DNA from: Actinomadura oligospora ATCC 43269
GTDB lineage: Bacteria; Actinomycetota; Actinomycetes; Streptosporangiales; Streptosporangiaceae
Assembly: GCF_000518265.1 (NCBI RefSeq)
Contig: NZ_KI912412.1
Location: forward strand, 62,001-126,000
Direction: 5' to 3'
Length of the DNA: 64,000 bases
Below, piece after piece: positions 55,974 through 63,707 of this stretch; positions within the stretch are counted from its first letter, which is position 1; each line of letters starts with the position of its first letter. Position numbers and translations under genes: made by a program. The notes under the pieces were generated by a model. It was given only the letters and a program-made list of their open reading frames with translations. It searched no databases and was not told the origin of the DNA.

Positions 55974-56002
55974 GGGCCGCCCCCGGGCGAGAGGGGCGGC
56001 CC
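55974..56002. terminator. Bidirectional hairpin terminator
   Basis: GGGCCGCCCC and GGGGCGGCCC form a perfect 10-bp stem with a 9-nt loop between the convergent SulP-carbonic anhydrase gene and the 79-residue gene. Confidence 0.78.
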
Positions 56003-56015
56003 GGCCCCCCGTCGG

Positions 56016-56255
56016 TCAGCGACCCACCAACTCCTCATCGCCACCGCGGGCGTACGGGGTTCCGGATTCCTGGGCGTACGGGTCCACGGCGCCCCGGACG
56101 TACATTCCGGTCACCCGGCGGGCCCGCCGGGCGCTCCGGCTGTCCGCCGGGCCGAACAGCGCGTCCCGCCGGCTCTCGCGGGCGAACTCCACCAGGTAGA
56201 GCAGCGCCATCAGCAGCGGGAAAAGCGCGACCAAGGCCACCAGCACGATGATCAT
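56016..56255 (-). CDS. Small single-span membrane protein of 79 residues
   Basis: MIIVLVALVALFPLLMALLY gives an N-terminal membrane helix, followed by LVEFARESRRDALFGPADSR and a polar tail with a YAQESGTPYARGGDEEL segment. The ATG has GGAGAGG 7 nt upstream. It is divergent from the haemoglobin gene. There is no family assignment. Confidence 0.65.
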   Translation of the reverse strand: MIIVLVALVALFPLLMALLYLVEFARESRRDALFGPADSRSARRARRVTGMYVRGAVDPYAQESGTPYARGGDEELVGR

Positions 56256-56477
56256 CAGCGCCCCTCTCCGCGGGTCCCGTCCTCCGGGTCCCGCCGCCTC
56301 GCCGATCTCCCAACAGATCCGGCTGCGTACTTCGGACGGTAAGCGGCCCGTCCGTCCCGCTCTGTGTCGCATGACCCGATCCTCCTGAGTCACGGAACCC
56401 ACGCGGAACGGGCCTTCCCAGCACTCCCGCGCAGGCCTACCCTCGGCACTGCCGACGTCCTCGAGATCCGGAGGTCC

Positions 56478-56930
56478 ATGCCCGTGACCAGCCTCTATGA
56501 GCACGCGGGCGGCGACGAGGCCCTGCATCGCCTGGAAGAGGCCTTCTACACCAAGGCCCTCGCCGACCCCGTCCTGCGCCCGCTGTTCCCCGAGCGCGTC
56601 CCGACCCACGTGCCCAACCTGACCCTGTTCACCGCCGAGAGCTTCGGCGGCCCGGACCGTTTCACCCGTGAGCTCGGCTTCGACTACATGATCCGCGTCC
56701 ACCGCGGCCTGCGCATCACCGACGAGCAGCGGCAGCGCTTCGCCGACCTGTACCTGGAGGCCCTCGACGAGGCCGGCCTCCCCAAGGACGAACCCTTCCG
56801 GCGGGCCTTCCGCGAACACGTCGACTTCGGCACCCGGGTCGCCCAGCAGAACTCCCACGCCGAGACCGACGCCGACCTCCACCCCCTCCGCGAGGTCCCC
56901 CACTGGACCTGGGACGGCGACCCCGACTAG
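56478..56930 (+). CDS. Truncated haemoglobin (globin-like, group II-related)
   Basis: A 150-residue 2-on-2 globin: SLYEHAGGDEALHRLEEAFY, DPVLRPLFPERVPTHVPNLT, then ESFGGPDRFTRELGFDYMIR VHRGL with the proximal haem histidine in RVHRGLRIT. ELxFxxxMxxxHxxLxI is the core of group II proteins such as GlbO, though several canonical positions (for example the Trp-Gly-Gly) are FGG here. It may bind O2 or NO. The ATG has GGAGGTCC directly upstream; the longer frame is not protein-like. Confidence 0.88.
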   Translation: MPVTSLYEHAGGDEALHRLEEAFYTKALADPVLRPLFPERVPTHVPNLTLFTAESFGGPDRFTRELGFDYMIRVHRGLRITDEQRQRFADLYLEALDEAGLPKDEPFRRAFREHVDFGTRVAQQNSHAETDADLHPLREVPHWTWDGDPD

Positions 56931-56949
56931 GCGGGCCGCCGCACGCGCT

Positions 56950-56982
56950 CGCGCCCCACTCCGACCTTCGGAGCGGGGCGCG
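56950..56982. terminator. Hairpin terminator
   Basis: CGCGCCCC-A-CTCCGA pairs with TCGGAG-C-GGGGCGCG around a 3-nt loop, between the convergent haemoglobin and beta-helix genes. Confidence 0.75.
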
Positions 56983-57053
56983 TGAGAACGGCCTACCGAA
57001 CAGGGCTCCAGGACTTGCCGGTCATTCCGGGTCGCCAGGTTCCCTGCCCGGCG

Positions 57054-59384
57054 TCAGAACCCTTCCTGGCCGTCGGGCGACTCCTCGCGACTAGCCGCCT
57101 CATGGGGCGCCTCCTCGCGCGGCGGCTCGTTGCGCCCCGGCCGCGCGTTCGACACCCCTCTGCGCGACGCCCATGTGTGCGACGCCCTCGCATGGGACGG
57201 GCAGTTGCGCGGCGCACACTTGCGAGGCGTCCAGTTGCACGGCTTGCACCTGTGCCTCCACGGAGGCCGCTTGTGGTGCGGAGGCAGCTTGTGCGGAGGC
57301 TTGCTGACGTGAATGGTCACGCGAGCGGGGTCGCTGGCCACCTGGCGGCCCTGCGCGTCGGTTCCCGACGCCACGGCCACGTTGGTGACCACGCAGCCCT
57401 TGCCGTCGCCGTCCACCCAGCCCCGGCCACCGCCGACCGCCCGTCCTTTTCCTGTACCGCCCGTCCAGCCCTTGGCGTCATCGTCCGCCCAGGCGGTCTG
57501 GCACCAGGCGGTGATCCTGTACGTGCCCTGGCAGGTGGTGTCGGCCCCGGGCGCCAGCGTGGTCTCCTCGCAGGTGACGTCTCTGATCCGGTCGTCCCTG
57601 ACCCGCACGTCGTGAAGCTCGGTGTTGCCGGTGTTGGTGACGGTGTAGGAGTACCGCACGTCCATCCCGGGCTTGTACGGGCCGGCCGTCTCGACGCGCT
57701 TGCCCAAGGTGATCGAGCCCTCCTCCGGCACGGGCTCGAAGTCCAGGCAGACGGTCTGGTGGTCGATCGTGGCGCAGATCGCCTCGGGCCGCGGCTGGCC
57801 GCCGGGCCAGGTGGTGGTAGCGTGCAGCGACGCGTCGGTGAACACCTGACCGGGATCGACGCTGCCCGGATCGGCGGCGAAGTGGGTCGTCACCGGCCGG
57901 AAGAACGGGCCACCCGGTGCGCCGCCGTCGGAGTCGTTCCGGAGGCTGGCGGTGATCTGGGCCTGCTGACCGGCGGCGATGTCGGCGGGCACGGAGCGGA
58001 TCGTCAGGACCAGCCAGGGCCGGTAGTCGGCCTGGCCGCCCGCCGACCCGGACACGTGATCGCAGCCCGAGCCGTCCGGCATGTGGTTGCAGGCCCACCA
58101 GTTGAGCCGCGCGTCGATGTTCGCGGCGGCGGCGTCGTTGACCAGGCCCTGCCGGTCGCCGTTGTCGACGATCCGGTTGTACCGGACCGTCATCGGCCCG
58201 CTGTAGGTGCCGTCCGCGACGAGGATTCCGGCGCTCCCGGACCCGGCGATGGTGTTCTGCGTGATCGTGGCGTCGGTGCTGCGCGTCGCCTGCCCGCGCG
58301 GGGTGAAGCCGATGGCCCCGTAGCCGGAGTCGGTGATGAGGTTGTTCCGCACGGTGACGCCGCTGGAGTTGGAGATCTCCACGCCGTAGCGGCCGGGGAC
58401 CGTCGCGGTCCGCTCGATCGTGTTGTCCTCGATGCTGATGCCGGTGTTGGTGAACGCGGCGAACCCGGTGAAGAGCAGGACGCCGCCGCGGGTCTTGTCG
58501 GCGATCGTGTTGTGCGTGATCGAGACGCGGTGGCAGGCGCCGGACACCTGGACGCCGCTCCAGCCGCCGACCATGCTGTTCCGGGTGACGACGACGTCCG
58601 AGAGGGCGACCAACGTGACCGGGAACTCGCCGTCCATGTCGTTGTCGGCGATGGTGATGTCACCGGTCCCCCCGGCGACCTCGCCCCCGGAGATGTTGAT
58701 CGGCGAGTTGCCGTTGCCGTGGAACGTGCTGTCCGTGAACGTCGCGTTCCTCAGCGGCCGGTAGGTGAAGACGCCGTTCCCCTCCTGTCCGGGATGGAGC
58801 GTGACGTTGTTGTTGTCGACGAACAGGTTCCGCCGGAAGACCGAGGCCGTCGCGCCGTTGGAGGACGGGGCGAACCCCTTGAGGTTGTTCGAGAAGACGT
58901 CGTTCTCGACCCGGTAGCCGCTGAAGCCCTCGCCGGTGGTCAGTCCCGCGCCGTCGGCGTTGCCGGTGAAGGTGAACCCGTCGACCGAGATCCCGTTGGC
59001 CTGCGCGACCCACAGGTCGTACCGGATCGGGGTGGTGGGCAGGGTCGTGATGACCGTCTCGTCCGCGCCACCGGACGCGCGGGTGCGGGCGTCCACACCG
59101 GCCTGGGCGCCCTCGAAGCGCAGGTCGGCCTTCCGGATGATCAACGGGGTGGTCATGACGTAGGTGCCCGCCCGCACCCTGATGGTGTCCCCGGAGGCCG
59201 CCTCGCCGTAGGCGAACGGGACCGACGCGCACGGCGCGGCCGTGGAGCCGCATCCCGACGCGTCGTTCCCGGTGGTCGCGACGTTGATCACGGTCGCGGC
59301 GGCGGCCGGGGACGCGGCCGCCACCACCGGGACCACTCCGCAGAGCGCCCCCACCAGGAGATGAACGAGCCATCGTTGGGTCAT
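57054..59384 (-). CDS. Secreted right-handed beta-helix protein with a DUF11-like domain and a basic Cys/His-rich tail
   Basis: A 776-residue exported protein. A Sec signal occupies residues 1-30 (VVPVVAAASPAAAA). Residues 30-430 form a parallel beta-helix (GDTIRVRAGTYVMTTPLIIR; GVEISNSSGVTVRNNLITDS; STDATITQNTIAGSGSAGIL). A CARDB/DUF11-like beta domain follows (SYTVTNTGNTELHDVRVRDD). The last 110 residues are unusual: first Gly-rich, then Lys/His/Pro/Arg-rich with cysteines (KPPHKLPPHHKRPPWRHRCK, then PCNWTPRKCAPRNCPSH), ending in an acidic stretch. No LPxTG or membrane anchor is present, so this tail may bind cell-wall polymers or metal. Substrate or enzymatic activity is unknown. Confidence 0.86.
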   Translation of the reverse strand: MTQRWLVHLLVGALCGVVPVVAAASPAAAATVINVATTGNDASGCGSTAAPCASVPFAYGEAASGDTIRVRAGTYVMTTPLIIRKADLRFEGAQAGVDARTRASGGADETVITTLPTTPIRYDLWVAQANGISVDGFTFTGNADGAGLTTGEGFSGYRVENDVFSNNLKGFAPSSNGATASVFRRNLFVDNNNVTLHPGQEGNGVFTYRPLRNATFTDSTFHGNGNSPINISGGEVAGGTGDITIADNDMDGEFPVTLVALSDVVVTRNSMVGGWSGVQVSGACHRVSITHNTIADKTRGGVLLFTGFAAFTNTGISIEDNTIERTATVPGRYGVEISNSSGVTVRNNLITDSGYGAIGFTPRGQATRSTDATITQNTIAGSGSAGILVADGTYSGPMTVRYNRIVDNGDRQGLVNDAAAANIDARLNWWACNHMPDGSGCDHVSGSAGGQADYRPWLVLTIRSVPADIAAGQQAQITASLRNDSDGGAPGGPFFRPVTTHFAADPGSVDPGQVFTDASLHATTTWPGGQPRPEAICATIDHQTVCLDFEPVPEEGSITLGKRVETAGPYKPGMDVRYSYTVTNTGNTELHDVRVRDDRIRDVTCEETTLAPGADTTCQGTYRITAWCQTAWADDDAKGWTGGTGKGRAVGGGRGWVDGDGKGCVVTNVAVASGTDAQGRQVASDPARVTIHVSKPPHKLPPHHKRPPWRHRCKPCNWTPRKCAPRNCPSHARASHTWASRRGVSNARPGRNEPPREEAPHEAASREESPDGQEGF

Positions 59385-59506
59385 CGCAGGAGCTCCACCC
59401 AGATCGACATCACCGACGGTGCTTGATCATTCACTGTAGGTAGCATGACCGTGATGGACGCGCAACACCCAAAGCGCGGACACGCCGCAGGTGGGAGGGG
59501 GTGGGG

Positions 59507-59893
59507 CGGACGAGTCGGCCTGTAAGCCGGGTTCTGTGCCGTCCCTTGCGGGGCGGTGACGGCCATCCATCTCGGGCCGCCGTTGCCGGCGGCCTCCAGC
59601 GGTCTACCCGCAGGCCTCGGGCGGGCCGCCCTCGAACGCCTGCGCGGGAAGCGTCGCTTCCCTTCTTGACCTTGCTCCGGGTGGGGTTTACCTGGCCGCC
59701 CACGTCACCGTGGGCGCCGGTGAGCTCTTACCTCACCGTTTCACCCTTACCACCTCGCGGTGGCGGTCTGCTTTCTGTGGCACTGTCCCGCGGGTCGCCC
59801 CGGGTCGGTGTTACCGACCACCCTGCCCTGTGGAGCCCGGACTTTCCTCGACGGGGCGATGCCCCGACGCGGCCGTCCGGCCGGCTCGTCCGC
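59507..59893 (-). ncRNA. rnpB: RNase P RNA (class A)
   Basis: The minus strand carries the universal RNase P RNA core: GAGGAAAGTCCGGG (complement of 59836-59849), the CAGGGTG region, a central ACAGAAAGCAGACC-type segment, GGTAAGGGTGAAACGGTG, and near the 3' end AGAACCCGGCTTACAGGCCG (complement of 59516-59535). The termini pair with each other (CGGACGAG near 59892 with CTCGTCCG at 59507). Ends are estimated from that helix. This RNA processes tRNA 5' ends. Confidence 0.96.
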
Positions 59894-59943
59894 CGTGGGT
59901 CAAGGGTACCGGTTTCGGAGGGCGGCTCAGCGCGCCGGACGGG

Positions 59944-61044
59944 TCAGGCGTCGAGGTGGTGGACGTCGTTGAAGGCGCGCAGGGTCGCCGGGCCGTCGTC
60001 GTACCAGTCGACGCGGCTCAGGGACGCGGTGTCCAGGTGCATCCGGTACAGGGACGAGAGCGGGGCGCCCAGGGCGTCCGCGACGAGCAGCTTGATCGGC
60101 GTGACGTGCGAGACCACCAGGACGCGCTGGTGCCGGTAGCGGACCTTCAGCTTGTCCAGGGCCGTCCGGACGCGCCGGGCGACGGCCTCGAAGCTCTCGC
60201 CGCCGGGCGGGGCCACGGACGGGTCGGCCAGCCAGGCGGTGAGGGCGTCGGGGTCGCTTTCGGACGCCTCGCGGAAGGTGAGGCCCTCCCAGGCGCCGAA
60301 GTCGGTCTCGCGGAAGCCGTCCTCGACCCGGATCTCCAGGCCGGTGACGGCGGCGACCTCGGCGGCCGTGGCGCGGCAGCGGTCGAGCGGCGAGGTCACG
60401 ATCGCCTCGACGTCCCCCACGGCCCGGGCGGCGGCGCGCGCCTGCGCGAGGCCGCGCTCGGTCAGCGGGACGTCGGAGACCCCGGCGAACCGCTTGTCGA
60501 TGGACAGCGCCGTCTCGCCGTGCCGGAGCAGGAGGGTGCCGGTCGGGGCGGTCGTGGGGGCCGACCAGCCCGGGGTGGCCGCGGGGGCGGGCTCCTCCTC
60601 GGCGTGGGGCCGCCACACCTCGCCGCGCGCGGCGGCGTCCATCGCCTCGTTCGCGAGGCGGTCGGCGTGGGAGTTCCGGGCGCGCGGGATCCACTCGTAG
60701 AAGACCGAGCCGAGGCCGGAGGCGACCTCGCGGGCGCGCTCGGCCAGCGGGCGCATGTCCGGGTGCTTGATCTTCCAGCGGCCGGACATCTGCTCGACGA
60801 CCAGCTTGGAGTCCATCCGGACCTCGACCCGGGCGTCCGGGTCGAGGTCGGCGGCGGCGGTGAGCCCGGCGATCAGGCCCCGGTACTCGGCGACGTTGTT
60901 GGTGGCCAGGCCGATGGCCTCGGCGGCCTCGGCGAGCACCTCGCCGGTCAGGGCGTCCTTGACGACCGCGCCGTAGCCGGCGGGCCCCGGGTTGCCCCGT
61001 GACCCGCCGTCCGCCTCGACGACGAGCCTGCGTCCGGCCGTCAC
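59944..61044 (-). CDS. Bifunctional RNase H-like/histidine phosphatase-family protein (Rv2228c-like)
   Basis: A 366-residue fusion. Residues 1-140 form an RNase HI domain with catalytic acids in VEADGGSRGNPGPAG, TNNVAEYRGLIAGL, VRMDSKLVVEQMSG and NSHADRLANEAMD. After a linker, residues 165-366 form a histidine-phosphatase domain (GTLLLRHGETALSIDKRF, with the second His in VVSHVTPIKLL), related to CobC/alpha-ribazole phosphatase. Mycobacterium Rv2228c has the same architecture and neighbours, and acts on RNA-DNA hybrids. The GTG start reads MTAGRRLVVEAD. Confidence 0.93.
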   Translation of the reverse strand: MTAGRRLVVEADGGSRGNPGPAGYGAVVKDALTGEVLAEAAEAIGLATNNVAEYRGLIAGLTAAADLDPDARVEVRMDSKLVVEQMSGRWKIKHPDMRPLAERAREVASGLGSVFYEWIPRARNSHADRLANEAMDAAARGEVWRPHAEEEPAPAATPGWSAPTTAPTGTLLLRHGETALSIDKRFAGVSDVPLTERGLAQARAAARAVGDVEAIVTSPLDRCRATAAEVAAVTGLEIRVEDGFRETDFGAWEGLTFREASESDPDALTAWLADPSVAPPGGESFEAVARRVRTALDKLKVRYRHQRVLVVSHVTPIKLLVADALGAPLSSLYRMHLDTASLSRVDWYDDGPATLRAFNDVHHLDA

Positions 61045-61057
61045 CGGGCGTCCCGCG

Positions 61058-61801
61058 TCACAGGCCGGACTCGGCGGTGCGGACGAGGATGCGGCGGCAC
61101 TCCTCGCAGCGCAGGACGTCGTCGTCGGCCGCGGCGCGGATGCGGTTCAGGTCGACGGTGTTGAGCGCGAGGTGGCAGCCCTGGCAGGAGCCCCGGTACA
61201 GGACGGCCGCGCCGACGCCGCCGAACTGGCCGCGCAGCTTCTCGTAGAGGGCGACCAGCTCGTCCGGGACGTCGCTCGCCACGCCCGCGCGGGCCGTGGT
61301 GGTGAGCCCGGCCTCCTCGTCGATCCTGGCCTGCTCGGCGCCGAGGCGCTCGTTCAGGGTGGCGAGGTCGGAGGCGGACTTCTCGGCCTCGGCGCGCAGG
61401 TCGTTGACCTTGGCCTCGGCCTCCTCGCGGCGCTCCATGACCTCCAGGACGATGTCCTCCAGGGCGGACTGGCGGCGGCCCAGGGACTCGATCTCGGCCT
61501 GCAGGGACGCCAGGTCCTTGGCGGAGGTGACCATGCCGGAGTCGAGGCGCTTCTGGTCGCGGTCGGCGCGGGTGCGGACCTGCTCGACGTCCTGCTCGGC
61601 CTTCTTCTGCTCGCGCTCCAGGTCGCCGAGTTCGGTCTCGGCGGCGACGATCTGGTCGCGCAGCTCGGTGCGGCGGCCGTCCAGCCGCTCGATCTCGGCG
61701 AGCTCCGGCAGCGTGCGGCGGCGGTGCGCCAGCCGGTCGAGCGAGGTGTCGAGCTCCTGCAGGTCGATCAGGCGCTGCTGGGCTTGCGGTGCGGCTTTCA
61801 C
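61058..61801 (-). CDS. Coiled-coil zinc-ribbon protein (Rv2229c-like)
   Basis: A 247-residue protein with a long coiled coil (residues 10-180, for example DLEREQKKAEQDVEQVRTRA and AEIESLGRRQSALEDIVLEV) and a C-terminal four-cysteine zinc ribbon (GSCQGCHLALNTV then RCEECRRILVR). It matches the C4-type zinc-ribbon family linked to Rv2229c. Its GTG start overlaps the Nif3 stop (GTGA). It lies between nif3-like and RNase H genes, as in Mycobacterium; the function is not settled. Confidence 0.9.
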   Translation of the reverse strand: MKAAPQAQQRLIDLQELDTSLDRLAHRRRTLPELAEIERLDGRRTELRDQIVAAETELGDLEREQKKAEQDVEQVRTRADRDQKRLDSGMVTSAKDLASLQAEIESLGRRQSALEDIVLEVMERREEAEAKVNDLRAEAEKSASDLATLNERLGAEQARIDEEAGLTTTARAGVASDVPDELVALYEKLRGQFGGVGAAVLYRGSCQGCHLALNTVDLNRIRAAADDDVLRCEECRRILVRTAESGL

Positions 61802-62616
61802 TTCACTCCTTCGTTGTTGGCACCGTGCAGGCGCCAAGCGTCGGTGACCGCCATGGACACGCGGGTCGTCACGCCGAGCTCGCCGGTCAGCGCCGCGGCG
61901 GCGCCGGCCAGCCACGGGTGCTCGGTGGCCCAGTGCGCCGCGTCCAGCAGCGCCGGGCCCCCGGCCTCGACGAACTCCGACGCGGGATGGTGCCGCAGGT
62001 CGGCGGTGAGGTACACGTCGACGTCCGCCGCGCGGACGTCGGTCAGCAGCGAGTCGCCCGCGCCGCCGCAGACCGCGACGGTGCGGACGGGGCGTCCGGG
62101 GTCGCCCGCGGCGCGGACGCCCCAGACGGTGGCGGGCAGCCCGGCGGCGACCCTGGCGGTGAACTCCTCCAGGGTGATCGCCTCCAGCAGCTCGCCGATC
62201 CGGCCGAGGCCGCGGCGCGGGTCCTCGGCGGACGGGACGATCGGGCGCAGCTCCCCGGTCACGCCGACGGCGCGGGCGAGCGCGTCCGACACGCCCGGGA
62301 CGGCGACGTCGGCGTTGGTGTGCGCGGTGAACAGCGCGACGTCGTTCTTGATCAACCGGTGCACCAGGCGGCCCTTGGGCGTGTTCGCCGGGACGCCGTG
62401 CACCCCGCGCAGCAGCAGCGGATGGTGGGTGACGATCAGGTCGGCGTCCCACTCCAGGGCCTCGTCCACGACGGCGGCCACCGGGTCGACGGCGAGCAGG
62501 ACGCGGCGGACCTCCTGGTCCGGGTCACCGCAGACGAGCCCGACGGCGTCCCAGGACTCCGCCCAGGCGGGCGGGTACAGATCGTCCAGGACGGCGATGA
62601 CTTGGGAGAGACGCAC
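61798..62616 (-). CDS. Nif3-like dinuclear metal-centre protein (Rv2230c-like)
   Basis: A 272-residue protein of the NIF3/DUF34 family, which forms hexameric rings with two metal ions per subunit. Metal-binding motifs: VTHHPLLLRG, ALFTAHTNADVA and the C-terminal DAAHWATEHPW. MRLSQVIAVLDDLYPPAWAE is the canonical N-terminus. It is the first gene of the nif3-zinc-ribbon-RNase H operon and is divergent from a small plus-strand gene. Confidence 0.93.
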   Translation of the reverse strand: MRLSQVIAVLDDLYPPAWAESWDAVGLVCGDPDQEVRRVLLAVDPVAAVVDEALEWDADLIVTHHPLLLRGVHGVPANTPKGRLVHRLIKNDVALFTAHTNADVAVPGVSDALARAVGVTGELRPIVPSAEDPRRGLGRIGELLEAITLEEFTARVAAGLPATVWGVRAAGDPGRPVRTVAVCGGAGDSLLTDVRAADVDVYLTADLRHHPASEFVEAGGPALLDAAHWATEHPWLAGAAAALTGELGVTTRVSMAVTDAWRLHGANNEGVK

Positions 62617-62865
62617 GCCCCGCAGGCTACCGCCCCGGAGGCCCCCAACCGAGCCAGCGACGCCCTGCGGGAGTCGCCGGCGCGCGCCGGCGAACGGCTA
62701 TCGTGTGCTGATCCCGGGCCCGCCCACCCGGACGGTAGCCGGACGATCACGGTGGGCAGGTCTCCGGAGGACGGGAGGCACACCGGCTCCCTCCCCGGCG
62801 GGCGGCCGGCGCCATCGGCCGGACGGCGGGGATCTTTCTGGAAGCTCGTCGCGTTGGAGTTGAGT

Positions 62866-63225
62866 GTGAAGTCACCGTTCCGTCGCCGTAAGCGCGTCAA
62901 GGGCCGTCCCATGGGCACGACGGCCAAGCAGGCCGAGCCCGAGGTCATCGAGTGGCCTCAGGAGGGCACCGGGAGGTCGTCGCTGATGGGCGCCATCCGC
63001 GGGGACGGCGAGACCGGCGCGGGCATGGGCGGCGGCCTGTTCGAGGACCTGGCCTCCGCCTTCGAGGGCTCCAAGAAGGTCAAGCAGGAGGAGCAGGAGC
63101 GTCAGCGCACGATGAAGCACGACGACATGCTCCAGGCGGGCGACTCGGGCCGGGACGACCTGATGTCCGGCCGCATCCGCATCCGCCGCCCCGGCCAGGG
63201 CGGCTCCCCCGCACCGCAGGAGTAG
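62866..63225 (+). CDS. Small basic/acidic protein, possibly DUF6191
   Basis: A 119-residue protein starting at GTG 62866 (GGAG 9 nt upstream) with a very basic N-terminus (MKSPFRRRKRVKGRPMGTTA) and a charged C-terminal half (LFEDLASAFEGSKKVKQEEQ, then SGRDDLMSGRIRIRRP). The layout FED-x..-K-x-EE-Q-x..-DD..-SG-x-IRIRRP recalls DUF6191, a small actinobacterial family of unknown function. It lacks membrane segments and cysteines. An internal ATG at 62911 is also possible. Confidence 0.6.
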   Translation: MKSPFRRRKRVKGRPMGTTAKQAEPEVIEWPQEGTGRSSLMGAIRGDGETGAGMGGGLFEDLASAFEGSKKVKQEEQERQRTMKHDDMLQAGDSGRDDLMSGRIRIRRPGQGGSPAPQE

Positions 63226-63293
63226 CACCCCGCGCCGTCCGCACCGGCGTCGCGAGCGCCCGCCCGGGCGAGAACCGGACAACGGGCGCTCGA

Positions 63294-63323
63294 TCGAACA
63301 AAGTTTCGAAATTGGGGTATTCT
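63294..63323 (+). promoter_or_regulatory. Promoter with a near-perfect LexA-like box, probably leaderless
   Basis: TCGAACAAAGTTTCGA (63294-63309) matches the LexA consensus TCGAAC-N4-GTTCGA except at one position. It covers the -35 region of a promoter whose -10 is TATTCT (63318-63323). The GTG of the next gene begins 7 nt after that -10, without a ribosome site, implying that transcription starts at the start codon. Confidence 0.5.
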
Positions 63324-63329
63324 GGGCAG

Positions 63330-63707
63330 GTGAGCAGCTTCGTCCCGCCCGGCTGGCCGCCGCAGGTGCACCCGCCGGGCACCGACCGGTTCGAGGAGAC
63401 CGCGCTCGCCTGGCTGCTGGACCTCGTCCCCTCCGAGTACCGCCGCTACGGCGTCCTGCGCCGCTACCCGGTCGCGCTCGCCCGGATGGCGCGGCACCAC
63501 GTCACCGCCTCCGTCGAGGCCGCGCGCGAGGGCTTCCGCTCCGCGCGCGTCGAGCTCGCCGGAGCCGTCCCGCCGCACGGCATCGAGGCCGTCCTGGACA
63601 CCTACCGCCGCGAGGGCGCCCGGCTCGTCCAGCTCGTCCACGCCGTCGCCCTGGTCGAACAGGCGCTCCGCGAGCGCCACGCGCAGACCCCTCCCACCAC
63701 GTCCTAG
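63330..63707 (+). CDS. Conserved small actinobacterial protein of unknown function
   Basis: A 125-residue, mostly helical protein: VSSFVPPGWPPQVHPPGTDR, then FEETALAWLLDLVPSEYRRY and YPVALARMARHHVTASVEAA. No membrane segment, cysteine or catalytic motif is seen. The GTG start is probably leaderless and the promoter carries a LexA-like box. Its stop codon shares CTAG (63704-63707) with the stop of the convergent gene. I recall homologues near Nif3/RNase H genes in other actinobacteria but no function. Confidence 0.75.
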   Translation: MSSFVPPGWPPQVHPPGTDRFEETALAWLLDLVPSEYRRYGVLRRYPVALARMARHHVTASVEAAREGFRSARVELAGAVPPHGIEAVLDTYRREGARLVQLVHAVALVEQALRERHAQTPPTTS

